From assembly GCF_041080625.1 (NCBI RefSeq), contig NZ_CP163518.1, forward strand, positions 3,782,001-3,846,000: a DNA stretch of 64,000 nucleotides, written 5' to 3'. The notes under the pieces are model-generated. The model was not told the origin of the DNA and ran no database searches. It saw only the letters and a list, made by a program, of their open reading frames with translations. Positions 45,042 through 53,532 of this stretch are shown here, piece by piece. Position numbers and translations under genes: made by a program. Position 1 is the first letter of the stretch. Each line of letters starts with the position of its first letter. This stretch comes from Streptomyces sp. CG1 (GTDB lineage: Bacteria; Actinomycetota; Actinomycetes; Streptomycetales; Streptomycetaceae).

Positions 45042-46370
45042 ATGGCCAATTTCGCGAAGTCGCATGTGCCGCAGTTCTCGATGGACGTGTACCAGAACGA
45101 GTACCTGCCGGAGGGCGGGCGCGAGGTCAACGCCATCGTCACCGTGACGGCGACCGGCGGCGGCACCGTGACCCCGGTGCACTCGGCCGGACGCGGCCCG
45201 TCCGCCGCCGTGGCGATCATGGTGGACTGCTCCGGATCCATGGACTATCCGCCGACGAAGATGCGCGGCGCCCGGGACGCCACGGCCGCCGCGATCGATT
45301 CCCTGCGCGACGGCACGCACTTCGCGGTGATCGGCGGCACGCACGTGGCCAAGGAGGTCTATCCGGGCGGCGGCGCGCTCGCGACCGCCGACGCCACCAC
45401 CCGCGAGCAGGCCAAGCAAGCGCTTCGACGGCTCAGCGCGGGCGGCGGTACGGCCATCGGCACCTGGCTGCGGCTCGCCGACCGGCTGCTGAACTCGGAC
45501 GACGTCACCATCCGGCACGGCATCCTGCTCACCGACGGCCGCAACGAACACGAGTCGCCGGAGGATCTGCGCGCGACGCTGGACGCGTGTGCCGGACGGT
45601 TCACCTGTGACGCGCGCGGCGTGGGCACCGACTGGGAAGTGAAAGAAGTCACAGGGATCGCCTCGGCGCTCCTGGGCACCGCCGACATCGTCGCCGACCC
45701 GGCCGGTCTCGCCGCCGACTTCACGCGGATGATGGAGACGGCGATGGGCAAGGAGGTCGCCGACGTCGCCCTGCGGGTGTGGACGCCGGTCGGCACGGCC
45801 ATCAGGTTCGTCAAGCAAGTGGCGCCCACCGTCGAGGACTTGACCGATCGCCGCACCGAATCCGGGCCGCGCGCCGGGGACTATCCGACCGGGTCCTGGG
45901 GCGACGAGTCCCGCGACTACCACCTGTGCGTGGAGGTCCCGGCGGCCGGCCTCGGCCAGGAGATGCTCGCCGCCCGGGTGTCCCTGGTGGTGCCCCAACC
46001 GGACGGATCGGTACAGAACCTCGGCGCGCAGGGCCTCGTACGCGCGGTGTGGACCGACGACATGACGGCCTCCACGTCCATCAATCCCCAAGTCGCCCAC
46101 TACACCGGGCAGGCCGAACTGGCACAAGCCATCCAGCAAGGGCTCGATCTTCGCAAAGCGGGCGATTTCGATGGAGCAACGGCCAAACTGGGGCGCGCTG
46201 TTCAGCTCGCGAGTGCCTCCGGGAACGCCGATACTGCGAAACTGCTTGCGAAGGTGGTGGACGTGGTCGACGCCGCGACAGGTACTGTGCGGTTGAAGAC
46301 GAGGGTCGCCGAGGCGGATGAGATGACCTTGGAGACCCGGTCCACAAAGACTGTTCGTGTAAAGAAGTGA
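45042..46370 (+). CDS. VWA-domain protein of the PknG locus
   Basis: A 442-residue von Willebrand A protein without signal peptide. The metal-ion adhesion site is intact (VDCSGSM near residues 65-71, GGTAIG near 142, LLTDGRNE near 162-169). A second beta-rich region follows near 235-330. A helical segment near 345-405 (LAQAIQQGLDLRKAGDFDGA) ends in the basic Thr-rich tail LETRSTKTVRVKK. The tail could be a phospho-Thr docking site for the FHA protein next door; speculative. It likely mediates metal-dependent protein contacts in the kinase system. Confidence 0.85.
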   Translation: MANFAKSHVPQFSMDVYQNEYLPEGGREVNAIVTVTATGGGTVTPVHSAGRGPSAAVAIMVDCSGSMDYPPTKMRGARDATAAAIDSLRDGTHFAVIGGTHVAKEVYPGGGALATADATTREQAKQALRRLSAGGGTAIGTWLRLADRLLNSDDVTIRHGILLTDGRNEHESPEDLRATLDACAGRFTCDARGVGTDWEVKEVTGIASALLGTADIVADPAGLAADFTRMMETAMGKEVADVALRVWTPVGTAIRFVKQVAPTVEDLTDRRTESGPRAGDYPTGSWGDESRDYHLCVEVPAAGLGQEMLAARVSLVVPQPDGSVQNLGAQGLVRAVWTDDMTASTSINPQVAHYTGQAELAQAIQQGLDLRKAGDFDGATAKLGRAVQLASASGNADTAKLLAKVVDVVDAATGTVRLKTRVAEADEMTLETRSTKTVRVKK

Positions 46371-46403
46371 CCCTGGAAGCTTCGGAGAAGGGGAACCGCC
46401 GAC

Positions 46404-48089
46404 ATGCCGACCTGCCCGAACGGACACCAGTCGGGTTCCGACGACTGGTGCGAGGTCTGCGGTCACCGCATGGCCGGTGCCGTACCTCCGCCCCCGCCGC
46501 CGCCCCCGCCCCCGGGCGGATACGGCTTCCCGCCCGCGCAGGGCGGCCCGGCCGGCGGCCGCCCGCCTGCCGCGTCGGCCCCGGAGCCGGAGCTGTGCCC
46601 GCAGTGCCGTACGCCCCGCGAGGGCGGCGCGCCGTTCTGCGAGGAGTGCCGGTGGAACTTCCTCACCAACACGGCCACCTCGTACACCCCGGCCGCGCCG
46701 CGCCCGCCGCAGCCGCGGTTCCAGCCGCCGAGCGCGACCTACGGCGGCGGTGACGGGTACGAGTACCAGGGCTCTCGGCCCTCGCAGGTGAACCGGCCCG
46801 CCGAGCCGATCCCGTCCTTCGGCAGCGAGCCTTCGGGCCCGACGCCGTTCGGCAACGACCGCGGCCCGTCCGGCCCGCCGACCTCACCCGGGCCGTCCGG
46901 GCCCGGGGGGCCGTCGGGTCCGCCTGGCTTTGGCAGCGGTCCGGGACAGGGGCCGGTTCCCGGTGCCGCTCCGGGTGCTCCCGGTGGTCCGTCCGGCTTC
47001 GGTGGCCGCCCGGGGCAGGCACCGGGTGGCCCGGGTGGTCCCGGTGCTCCCTCCGGTCCGTCCGGCTTCGGCGGCGGCCCGGGGCAAGGTCCCGGCCAGG
47101 GTCCTGGTCAGGGCCCCGGTCAGGGCCAGGGTCCCGGTGCTCCCGCCGGTCCGCCGCCGTTCGGGCGTGAGCCGTCCGGGCCCGGTGCGCCCCCGCCCTT
47201 CGGCCGGGAGCCCTCGGGTCCCGGTGCCTCCACTCCCCCCGGCCCGCCGCAGGGCGGTCCCGGCGCGCCCGGTCCCTCCGGGTTCGGCGGCGACCCCTCG
47301 CGTCCGGTCCCGCCACCGCCCGGTCCGACCCCGCCCGGACCCGGTGCCGTTCCCGGTGCCCCGCAGGCGTATGCGCAGTCGGGTCCGCCCGCGCCGCCCG
47401 CGTTCCCGGGCGAGACCGGCCGGCCCCCGGTCGGCGGTCCGCCCTCCGGCGGCCCGTCCTTCGGCGGCGGTGAAGACGACTGGGTGATCTCCCCGCCGTC
47501 GTCCACCGGCCCCTCCGGAGGTCCCGGTGCCGGGTACGGCTATCCGCAGCCGGGCGCCACGCAGGCCCCGCCACCGTCCGCCGGCCCCACCGGGGGTCCC
47601 GGCGGCGGCTACGGCTATCCGCAGCCCGGAGCCGCCCAGGCCCCGCCGCCCGTTCCCGGCTTCCCGCAACAGCCCGCGGGACCGGTCACCTGGACGGCGA
47701 CCATCGGCCCGGACCGCGACTACTTCATGGCGATGATGCAGCGCTCCGGGCCCGAGGCCGCGGGACTGAACCTGCCCGCGTACTCGCCGGAGCAGCAGCG
47801 CACGCTCAGCGGCAACCAGCTCACCATCGGCCGCCGCCGGCACTCCACCGGCGACACCCCCGACATCGATCTGTCGGTGCCGCCGGAGGACCCGGGCGTC
47901 TCGCATCAGCACGCGGTGCTGGTGCAGCAGCCCAACGGCAGCTGGGCGGTCGTCGACCAGAACTCGACCAACGGCACCACGGTCAACATGTCCGAGGAAC
48001 CGATCCAGCCGTTCGTGCCGATTCCGCTGCAGGACGGCGACCGGGTGCACGTGGGCGCCTGGACGACGATCACCGTCCGGCGGTCCTGA
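46404..48089 (+). CDS. FHA-domain protein with zinc ribbons and Pro/Gly-rich linker
   Basis: A 561-residue reader protein. Two zinc-ribbon-like Cys sets open it (CPNGHQSGSDDWCEVCGHR at residues 4-22 and CPQCRTP...FCEECRWNF near 66-92). Residues 125-425 are low-complexity Pro/Gly-rich with internal repeats (PFGREPSGPGA twice, GYGYPQPGA twice). The FHA domain near 465-560 has GRRRHSTGD, GVSHQHAVL and DQNSTNGTTVN, the residues that bind phospho-Thr. GGAGAAGGGG precedes the ATG. It is the likely GarA-like output or adaptor of the PknG locus. Confidence 0.88.
   Translation: MPTCPNGHQSGSDDWCEVCGHRMAGAVPPPPPPPPPPGGYGFPPAQGGPAGGRPPAASAPEPELCPQCRTPREGGAPFCEECRWNFLTNTATSYTPAAPRPPQPRFQPPSATYGGGDGYEYQGSRPSQVNRPAEPIPSFGSEPSGPTPFGNDRGPSGPPTSPGPSGPGGPSGPPGFGSGPGQGPVPGAAPGAPGGPSGFGGRPGQAPGGPGGPGAPSGPSGFGGGPGQGPGQGPGQGPGQGQGPGAPAGPPPFGREPSGPGAPPPFGREPSGPGASTPPGPPQGGPGAPGPSGFGGDPSRPVPPPPGPTPPGPGAVPGAPQAYAQSGPPAPPAFPGETGRPPVGGPPSGGPSFGGGEDDWVISPPSSTGPSGGPGAGYGYPQPGATQAPPPSAGPTGGPGGGYGYPQPGAAQAPPPVPGFPQQPAGPVTWTATIGPDRDYFMAMMQRSGPEAAGLNLPAYSPEQQRTLSGNQLTIGRRRHSTGDTPDIDLSVPPEDPGVSHQHAVLVQQPNGSWAVVDQNSTNGTTVNMSEEPIQPFVPIPLQDGDRVHVGAWTTITVRRS
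46960..47240 (+). repeat. Degenerate tandem repeats in the FHA gene linker
   Basis: The coding sequence repeats short Pro-Gly-Gln and PFGREPSGPG units (GGTCAGGGCCCCGGTCAGGG and near copies around 47100-47130). This is the part of the window most likely to vary in length between strains or to assemble poorly. Confidence 0.6.
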
Positions 48090-48107
48090 GCGGCAGCCGC
48101 GGGACGG

Positions 48108-49103
48108 TCACGGCAGGGGCCAGGCGTACGGCCCCGCCGGATCGTCCAGCCAGGCGCGGGCGTGCTCGCCGTCGACCGTGACGCCGTACCGCCCACGCTC
48201 CGGCATGCCCTCGCGCTCCCATAGCGCATAGGCCTCCTGCGGATCGAGGGTGCCCCGGGTCAGCGCGAGCAGGAAGCGGAACGTCTCCTGCTCGCGGGCC
48301 CGGCCCGGCAGCCCGGCGAGCGACACGCCCTCCGGCTCCGCCCTGCCCTCGCCGCGCAGCGGTACGAAGTAGGCGGCCGTGGGCAGGAATCCGCCCACGG
48401 CGTGGGTGGTGTCCCGGACCGTGAGCGCGAGCAGGCCGGTGGCCAGCGGGGTGAGGATCCGGGCGCCGGGGCGGCACTGGGCGAGCCAGGCGCGCGGGAC
48501 GGTGGGCAGCTCGCAGGTGGCGATGATCCGGTCGAAAGGGGCGCGTTCGGGCACTCCGCGCGCGCCGTCGCCGGTGACGACCGCCGGGTGGAAGCCGGCC
48601 GCGTCCAGGTGCCGGCGAGCCGACTCGGTGATCTCCGGCTCCAGATCGATGGTGGTGACGAGCTCGTCGTCGCCGAGCCGGAAGGTGAGCAGGGCCGCGT
48701 TGTAGCCGGTGCCTGCGCCCACCTCCAGCACCCGGTTCCCGTCCGCCACCCGCAGGGCGACCAGCATCCGCGCCATCAGGGAGGGCTGGCTGCTGGAGGA
48801 GACCAGCTCGCCGTCGCGCAGCCGGGTGGCCAGCGGCACGTCCTCGTAGGCGCCGCGCACCCAGCGCTCGCGGGCCTCCCGGTCGGGGCTCTCGCCCCAG
48901 CGGCGCTCGTGGCCCCGCCGTCCGGCGACGTAGTAGTACGGCACGAACAGATGCCGGGGCACCGTCGCGAACGCCTCCCGCCACACCGGGTCCTCGGCAA
49001 AGGCCCCCTCGGCGTCGATCTCCCGTACCAGCGCGTCCCGCGCGACGGGGGCCAGGACCTCGGTCCCGGTGTCGTAGGCACCCATGCCCACACCCATACC
49101 CAT
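48108..49103 (-). CDS. Protein-L-isoaspartate O-methyltransferase-like methyltransferase
   Basis: A 331-residue SAM-dependent methyltransferase of the PCMT group. DPVWREAFATVPRHLFVPYY near residues 38-57 and SQPSLMARMLVALRV near 108-122 fit PCMT; the SAM loop is VLEVGAGTGYNAALL near 129-143. A C-terminal extension of about 110 residues is typical of actinobacterial forms. It may repair isoaspartyl residues or methylate a natural product. Starts at 49103 or 49085 are possible; the MGMGVGMG run makes the choice uncertain. Convergent with the FHA gene. Confidence 0.82.
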   Translation of the reverse strand: MGMGVGMGAYDTGTEVLAPVARDALVREIDAEGAFAEDPVWREAFATVPRHLFVPYYYVAGRRGHERRWGESPDREARERWVRGAYEDVPLATRLRDGELVSSSSQPSLMARMLVALRVADGNRVLEVGAGTGYNAALLTFRLGDDELVTTIDLEPEITESARRHLDAAGFHPAVVTGDGARGVPERAPFDRIIATCELPTVPRAWLAQCRPGARILTPLATGLLALTVRDTTHAVGGFLPTAAYFVPLRGEGRAEPEGVSLAGLPGRAREQETFRFLLALTRGTLDPQEAYALWEREGMPERGRYGVTVDGEHARAWLDDPAGPYAWPLP

Positions 49104-49247
49104 GGGTCCACACTAGGGTCGAGCCGGTCCTGCGCGGGTTCTGCGCGGGTTCTGCGGGTCCTAAGTGGTCGGCGCTCGAAGTCCTCGCGGGATGAGAGGC
49201 CCGCCGCCGGTTCTCGCGGACCGGGCGGCCGTGCCCGCGGGGTGGCC

Positions 49248-50498
49248 TCACCGAGCCGGCGTGCCGGCCTGGTGGCAGGGCTGTCCTTGCAGGAGCACCT
49301 GCTGGAGTTCAGCGGTACACATCATGTAGCCGTCCGGCGGCGCCAGGTGCTCCAGGTAGTGGGCGAGATCCGCACCCAGCGCGTACACCCTCACCGGGGT
49401 GCGTGCGGCGCGCGCGGACTCCACCACCCTGCACAGTGCGTCCAGGACGGCGGGGTGCCGGGTCTGGTAGGAGCCGGCCACCAGGTGGTTGGTCCGGTCC
49501 GCAGCGAGGTAGAACTGCACCAGATCCTTCGTGCCGACGAAGAGTTCGCTGGCGCCCGCGGCGCAGATCGCCGGGGTGGCGTGCACCGCCGCGGGTGTCT
49601 CGACGAACGCGGACAAGGGCACGTCCCGCGGCACCTCGAGGTGCGCCCTGAGCTGGGTGAACTCCCTCTCGTCGGTGAGGAACGGAACCGAGAGGTGCAC
49701 GGGGCCCGTATCCTCACCGAGCCGTCCCCGCAGGGTCCCGAGCATGGTGTGCAGGGCGTCCCGGTAGGCGGTCGAACCCAGCAGCCAGCGAGCGCCGTGC
49801 AGGCCGAGTTCGGGGTTCGGTTCGACTGCCACCGGGGCCAGTTCGGTGATGTCGGCCGCGTGGTCGGAGCGGAGGTCGAGAAGCCTCAGGACCAGTCGCT
49901 GGCCGGGCAGGAGTGCGCCGGCGTAGGCGCACAGCCGGTCCGCGACACACTGCCCGTAGGCCGCGATGTCGGCAGGGCCGCCGGCCAGGGAGTCCAGCGG
50001 GTGCAGGGCTGCCGCCAGGCAGAGGAACTCCTCCCGGACGAAGAAGCAGTCGACCCGCTCCGCGTGGGGCCCGCACGCGTTGATCGTGTGGATGTCCTGC
50101 AGGTCCGCGATGACCGCACACGCCGAGCCGAGATCGTCCGCCGACGGACTTTCGGCCCACGGCCGCGAAGCCTCGGCTCTCGCGCCGGCTCCGATGACGA
50201 TCGACTGGCTCTCCAGGTCCAGCGTCACTTCGCCGACCAGGTCGGCGAGATCTGCCTGGTCGACGCGGAGCACGGGAATTCCCCTGCCGCGGCAGAGGGA
50301 CTGCATATGGCCGGTCAGCCCACCGGAACTGCAGACGACCGCCCGCGCCGTCACGATCGCGTCGTACAGACCCGCGTCAAGACCAGGGGCGACGAGGATG
50401 GATCCCTCAAACGGACCGCGTGAGCGGTTGCAGGTGCCTCGCAGCACACTCTGCACACCACCGACCAGAAGGGATCCCTGAATCCGTCGCCCGTTCAC
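49248..50498 (-). CDS. Enzyme I/PEP synthase-like protein with altered active site
   Basis: A 416-residue protein made of two modules of PEP-utilising enzymes. Residues 30-95 are the swivelling phospho-His domain (SSGGLTGHMQSLCRGRGIPV, His near 64). Residues 190-400 are the TIM barrel (RLLDLRSDH, NPELGLHGAR, AFVETPAAVHA, FVGTKDLVQFYLAADR). The HPr-binding and ATP-grasp domains are absent. Against enzyme I, the catalytic Cys of CGE is missing (VYALGADLA there), GTND reads GTKD and the LGWR Arg is His. So normal PTS function is unlikely; another phosphoryl donor reaction or a regulatory role is possible. It lies downstream of the FAD enzyme on the same strand, 125 bases apart. Confidence 0.7.
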   Translation of the reverse strand: MNGRRIQGSLLVGGVQSVLRGTCNRSRGPFEGSILVAPGLDAGLYDAIVTARAVVCSSGGLTGHMQSLCRGRGIPVLRVDQADLADLVGEVTLDLESQSIVIGAGARAEASRPWAESPSADDLGSACAVIADLQDIHTINACGPHAERVDCFFVREEFLCLAAALHPLDSLAGGPADIAAYGQCVADRLCAYAGALLPGQRLVLRLLDLRSDHAADITELAPVAVEPNPELGLHGARWLLGSTAYRDALHTMLGTLRGRLGEDTGPVHLSVPFLTDEREFTQLRAHLEVPRDVPLSAFVETPAAVHATPAICAAGASELFVGTKDLVQFYLAADRTNHLVAGSYQTRHPAVLDALCRVVESARAARTPVRVYALGADLAHYLEHLAPPDGYMMCTAELQQVLLQGQPCHQAGTPAR

Positions 50499-50623
50499 CC
50501 AGTGCTCCCGTGCGGTTTCGTGCTCTGTCCAGTTGGTTCAACGGACCGGTGTAGCAGTCTGGCAGCCGTCATGGCGGGTGCACGGGAAGACAGCCGTGAG
50601 CAGATGGGCGATCTTCGAGACGG

Positions 50624-52513
50624 TCAGCTCAGGTCTTCGGCGTCCGCCATCCCCAGTTGCCGGCGCAGTTGCCGCGGTGTCACGGAGACATCGGTGAGTC
50701 GTTCGACGGCGGCCCGGTTGACGGCCGTCCTGATCAGGCGGTCGCGCCGGGGAACATCCTTCGGAAGGGCCGGAACGTCACCCAGGGACCGGACACAGGC
50801 ATCCACTCTGGAATCGAGCAGTTCCCGCTCTCCGCGAGCACGCGTGGCCAGCCTCCTCACCTCCAGGACCACGGCCTCCTCGAATCCGACCCGGGCCGCT
50901 TCCTCCACACTGCTGACACCGCCGTGGAATTCAGCCGTGCCGTGGGCCAACCCGCCTTCCTGCTGTTCCCGTTGCGCGACGACATGTGCGGCGACAGTGA
51001 TCGACTGGTTCTTGATGGCGGCGAGATTGAAGGCGAACGCACCGGTTCGGCCGTTCCGTACGAACTCGTCGCCCTCCCTCAGCACACCGACCGCAAGGAT
51101 CGGGCCGGCCGGCTCCCCGTCGGGGCCCAGGAGGGTTCCCTGTCTGTCGACCTCCAGGCCGCGCCCGGTGCGCTCATGGGGAACCGCGATCCCCTTCCGG
51201 AGGAGATTCCTCCAGAGCGGCTCGCCGACCCTGCTGTAGTCCCACTCCCTGCCGAAGTGGGAGACCACCAGGTCGACCTCGATGGCATGTCTCTGCTCCG
51301 AGGCCGCGACCGAGACGACCAGCCGCCCCGCCTGCGCGGGCGTGATCCGCTCCACTTTCCCGACGACCAGCTTCACCGGCCCGCCTGCGCGGTGCATCGC
51401 GCGCTCGATGACCGCCATCGTGTACTCCACCGCGCCGACCCGGAGCGCGGCTATCGCGGTACTGAACTCGTCCAGCAGGCCCCGCAGTTCCACCGAGGGA
51501 ATCCGCTCGATGACCTCGGGAAGATACGGCTCCCACGCCTTGGCCACCCGCTCCGCGATCACCGACGGGTGAACTCCGGGGTGCTCCCGGGCGACCGTCG
51601 AGCACGCCGCTTCCCACTCGGACCGCACTCGGGCGACGAACTCCTCCCGGTTCCGGTACGGCTCCAGCAGCGCTCTCGGGCAGGGCAGTCGTAACACTGC
51701 GTGCTCGTGACCGGCCGGGTACGTCCGGAACATCGTCCCGGTCCTGGAAATCAGATGAATCCTCCCGGTGTGCCCCTGGCGCAGGAGAAGGCCCGCCGAG
51801 TCGTACGCACTCAGCACGGATCCGACGATCGCGACCTTCGCTTGGGACGGGAGCGTCACGAGCTTGCGGACGCCGGCCGCGGAGAACGGGTTGCGTACGA
51901 AGGACGGGTGGGTGAGCACCTCGGCGGCGAAGGGCGGTTCCCTGAGTTCGAGACCGGTCGCGAGAACGACGTGTTCGGCGAAGATCACCGCCGGTTCCGT
52001 GCCCTGCCCGGCCTGCAGACCGCTCCCGTGCGGCGCGGACCACTGCCGAACCGTCACCTCGACTCCTGAGGAGAGGACGTCCATGTCGACTGCCTCGCCG
52101 TCCGCTTCGACGAGTACGACGCCGGGACAGGCTTCCCGCCGGGCCTCGGCCAGCCGCTCGATCAGGTAGTCCTGGAAGATCCGCCGGGGCGCCGGGCCCT
52201 GCTCGACGAACTCGGTCCCGGCCCACTGCGCCGGCCAGTCCCGGCGGTCTGCCTCGACGTTGGCCCAGCGGACGAAGTCGAGAACGTCCTCCCGGAACAC
52301 CGACATCCGACCCGCCTGGATGTTGAACACGTGGTCCCAGGGGTTGCCCTCCCGGTGGTACGCGACACCGGCGGACCGGTACTCGGAACGCCGTTCCAGC
52401 AGGACTATCTCAAGCGGTCGGCGCGCGAAGCGGAGCAGCCTGATCGCCGTGGCGGTTCCGGCCAGGCCCGCCCCGACTATCAGCACTCTTGGACGTAAAC
52501 CCGTCCGGCTCAT
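50624..52513 (-). CDS. FAD/NAD(P)-binding oxidoreductase
   Basis: A 629-residue two-dinucleotide-domain protein of the FAD-NAD(P)-binding (PF13454-like) group. The first Rossmann loop is VLIVGAGLAGTATAIRLL near residues 10-27, and the second is VAIVGSVLSAYDSAGLLL near 225-242; VLATGLELREPPF near 190 is the ATG-type motif. The C-terminal about 110 residues are helical and of unknown role. The ATG at 52513 puts the FAD loop at the usual distance; the frame is open to 52678 and M at 52633 is an alternative. Related proteins act in siderophore or natural-product oxidation; the reaction here is unknown. Confidence 0.78.
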   Translation of the reverse strand: MSRTGLRPRVLIVGAGLAGTATAIRLLRFARRPLEIVLLERRSEYRSAGVAYHREGNPWDHVFNIQAGRMSVFREDVLDFVRWANVEADRRDWPAQWAGTEFVEQGPAPRRIFQDYLIERLAEARREACPGVVLVEADGEAVDMDVLSSGVEVTVRQWSAPHGSGLQAGQGTEPAVIFAEHVVLATGLELREPPFAAEVLTHPSFVRNPFSAAGVRKLVTLPSQAKVAIVGSVLSAYDSAGLLLRQGHTGRIHLISRTGTMFRTYPAGHEHAVLRLPCPRALLEPYRNREEFVARVRSEWEAACSTVAREHPGVHPSVIAERVAKAWEPYLPEVIERIPSVELRGLLDEFSTAIAALRVGAVEYTMAVIERAMHRAGGPVKLVVGKVERITPAQAGRLVVSVAASEQRHAIEVDLVVSHFGREWDYSRVGEPLWRNLLRKGIAVPHERTGRGLEVDRQGTLLGPDGEPAGPILAVGVLREGDEFVRNGRTGAFAFNLAAIKNQSITVAAHVVAQREQQEGGLAHGTAEFHGGVSSVEEAARVGFEEAVVLEVRRLATRARGERELLDSRVDACVRSLGDVPALPKDVPRRDRLIRTAVNRAAVERLTDVSVTPRQLRRQLGMADAEDLS

Positions 52514-52840
52514 GGTGAATATCGTCCCCGCCGAGCGATGGGAACCCGACGTTCCTGTCGCACGCCGGGAGCAAGGGCTGTCGGCAGAGTGCGCCTTGAG
52601 AGCGGACAGCGCAAGATCCTTGTAGGCGGACATGGGGAGTGTCTGAATTGACACGGCGGCAGGGGCGCACGGGTGCACCTCGCATGCGCGTGGCGATCAG
52701 GTGAGCCTTCGGCATGTCGGTGCGCGGGACGGAGGAAGCGGTCGAGGAAGGGATGAGTATCCGATCCGACGGGGGCGCACCGTGGGCACGGCCGCCGCCC
52801 TCGAAGACCGACAACCGTCAGAAGCGAGGGAGAGGCACAG
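52514..52840. other. Divergent gap between FAD enzyme and secreted protein
   Basis: About 330 bases that must hold two divergent promoters. A short direct repeat GTCGAGGAAG/GCGGTCGAGG lies near 52730-52755. No clear promoter boxes were identified; the first 165 bases may be coding if the FAD gene starts further upstream. Confidence 0.35.
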
Positions 52841-53419
52841 ATGATGACCTATGTACGGCACTGGGGGGCCGCAGTCCTAGCGGCGGGCGCCGCGCTCACC
52901 CTGGGCAGCGGTCCTGTCCCGGCCACTGCCGCACCAGGCACGCCGCAGCCGTACTGGGGAACCGACAGCCCCCAGCGCCCGATCGCCCTCGTCAAGTCGG
53001 GCTCGTCCGGCCCGGTGACGTTCGGGATCAAGAGGACGGGGAACCTGCCCTCCCGCGTCGACAAGCTGACCTTGACGGTGTACTCACCGGAACTCGTGCG
53101 ACTGGCCGACACCAAGGTGACCCCGGTCGGCAAAGCGCCGGGAGGGTGGTCCTGCCGGATGTACGACGGGATGACCCCCATGGAGCACAACGGCAGGCAC
53201 ATGGTCTGCACGGCCCGCTACAGCGGGCCGCCGCCCGCCAAGGAATGGCACTGGAAGGTGAACATCGCGGTTCCCGCGGAGTTGCCGGCAGGCACCAGGA
53301 GCGCCAACGGCTGGGCCTCCTTGCGGCTGCACTCCCCCGGCCATGGCTCTGGCTCCTGGTGGGACTCGAATGCGATGACCCTGGAGGTCCGTACCCCGGT
53401 CGGTGCGGCGACACCCTGA
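52841..53419 (+). CDS. Secreted protein, unknown function (paralogue of 53533-54231)
   Basis: A 192-residue exported protein. The signal peptide spans residues 1-30 (WGAAVLAAGAALTLGSG, cleavage near ATAA). The mature part is predicted beta-rich with two Cys in GGWSCRMYDGMTPMEHNG and HMVCTAR near 103-125, probably a disulphide. No membrane anchor or sorting signal. The same GGW-C...C pattern occurs in the convergent gene at 53533-54231, so the pair appears to be diverged duplicates. GAGAGG lies upstream of the ATG. Confidence 0.75.
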   Translation: MMTYVRHWGAAVLAAGAALTLGSGPVPATAAPGTPQPYWGTDSPQRPIALVKSGSSGPVTFGIKRTGNLPSRVDKLTLTVYSPELVRLADTKVTPVGKAPGGWSCRMYDGMTPMEHNGRHMVCTARYSGPPPAKEWHWKVNIAVPAELPAGTRSANGWASLRLHSPGHGSGSWWDSNAMTLEVRTPVGAATP

Positions 53420-53460
53420 CAGCTCCCCTGCCCCGGGCGCAGTCCCTGCTCGACGCGCGC

Positions 53461-53499
53461 CCGGGGCTGCGCGGGCGGCGCGATCCCGCGCAGCCCCGG
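53461..53499. terminator. Bidirectional terminator between the two secreted-protein genes
   Basis: CCGGGGCTGCGCGGG and CCCGCGCAGCCCCGG pair perfectly (15 bp) around a 9-base loop, between convergent genes. Confidence 0.75.
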
Positions 53500-53532
53500 A
53501 GCCGGGGCGGCGTGCCCGGCCCGGCGTTTCCG

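Noticed and set aside
49248..50498. Calling this gene ptsI (enzyme I)
   Set aside because: It lacks the HPr-binding domain and the CGE cysteine and has changed GTND and Arg motifs; only distant relationship is claimed.
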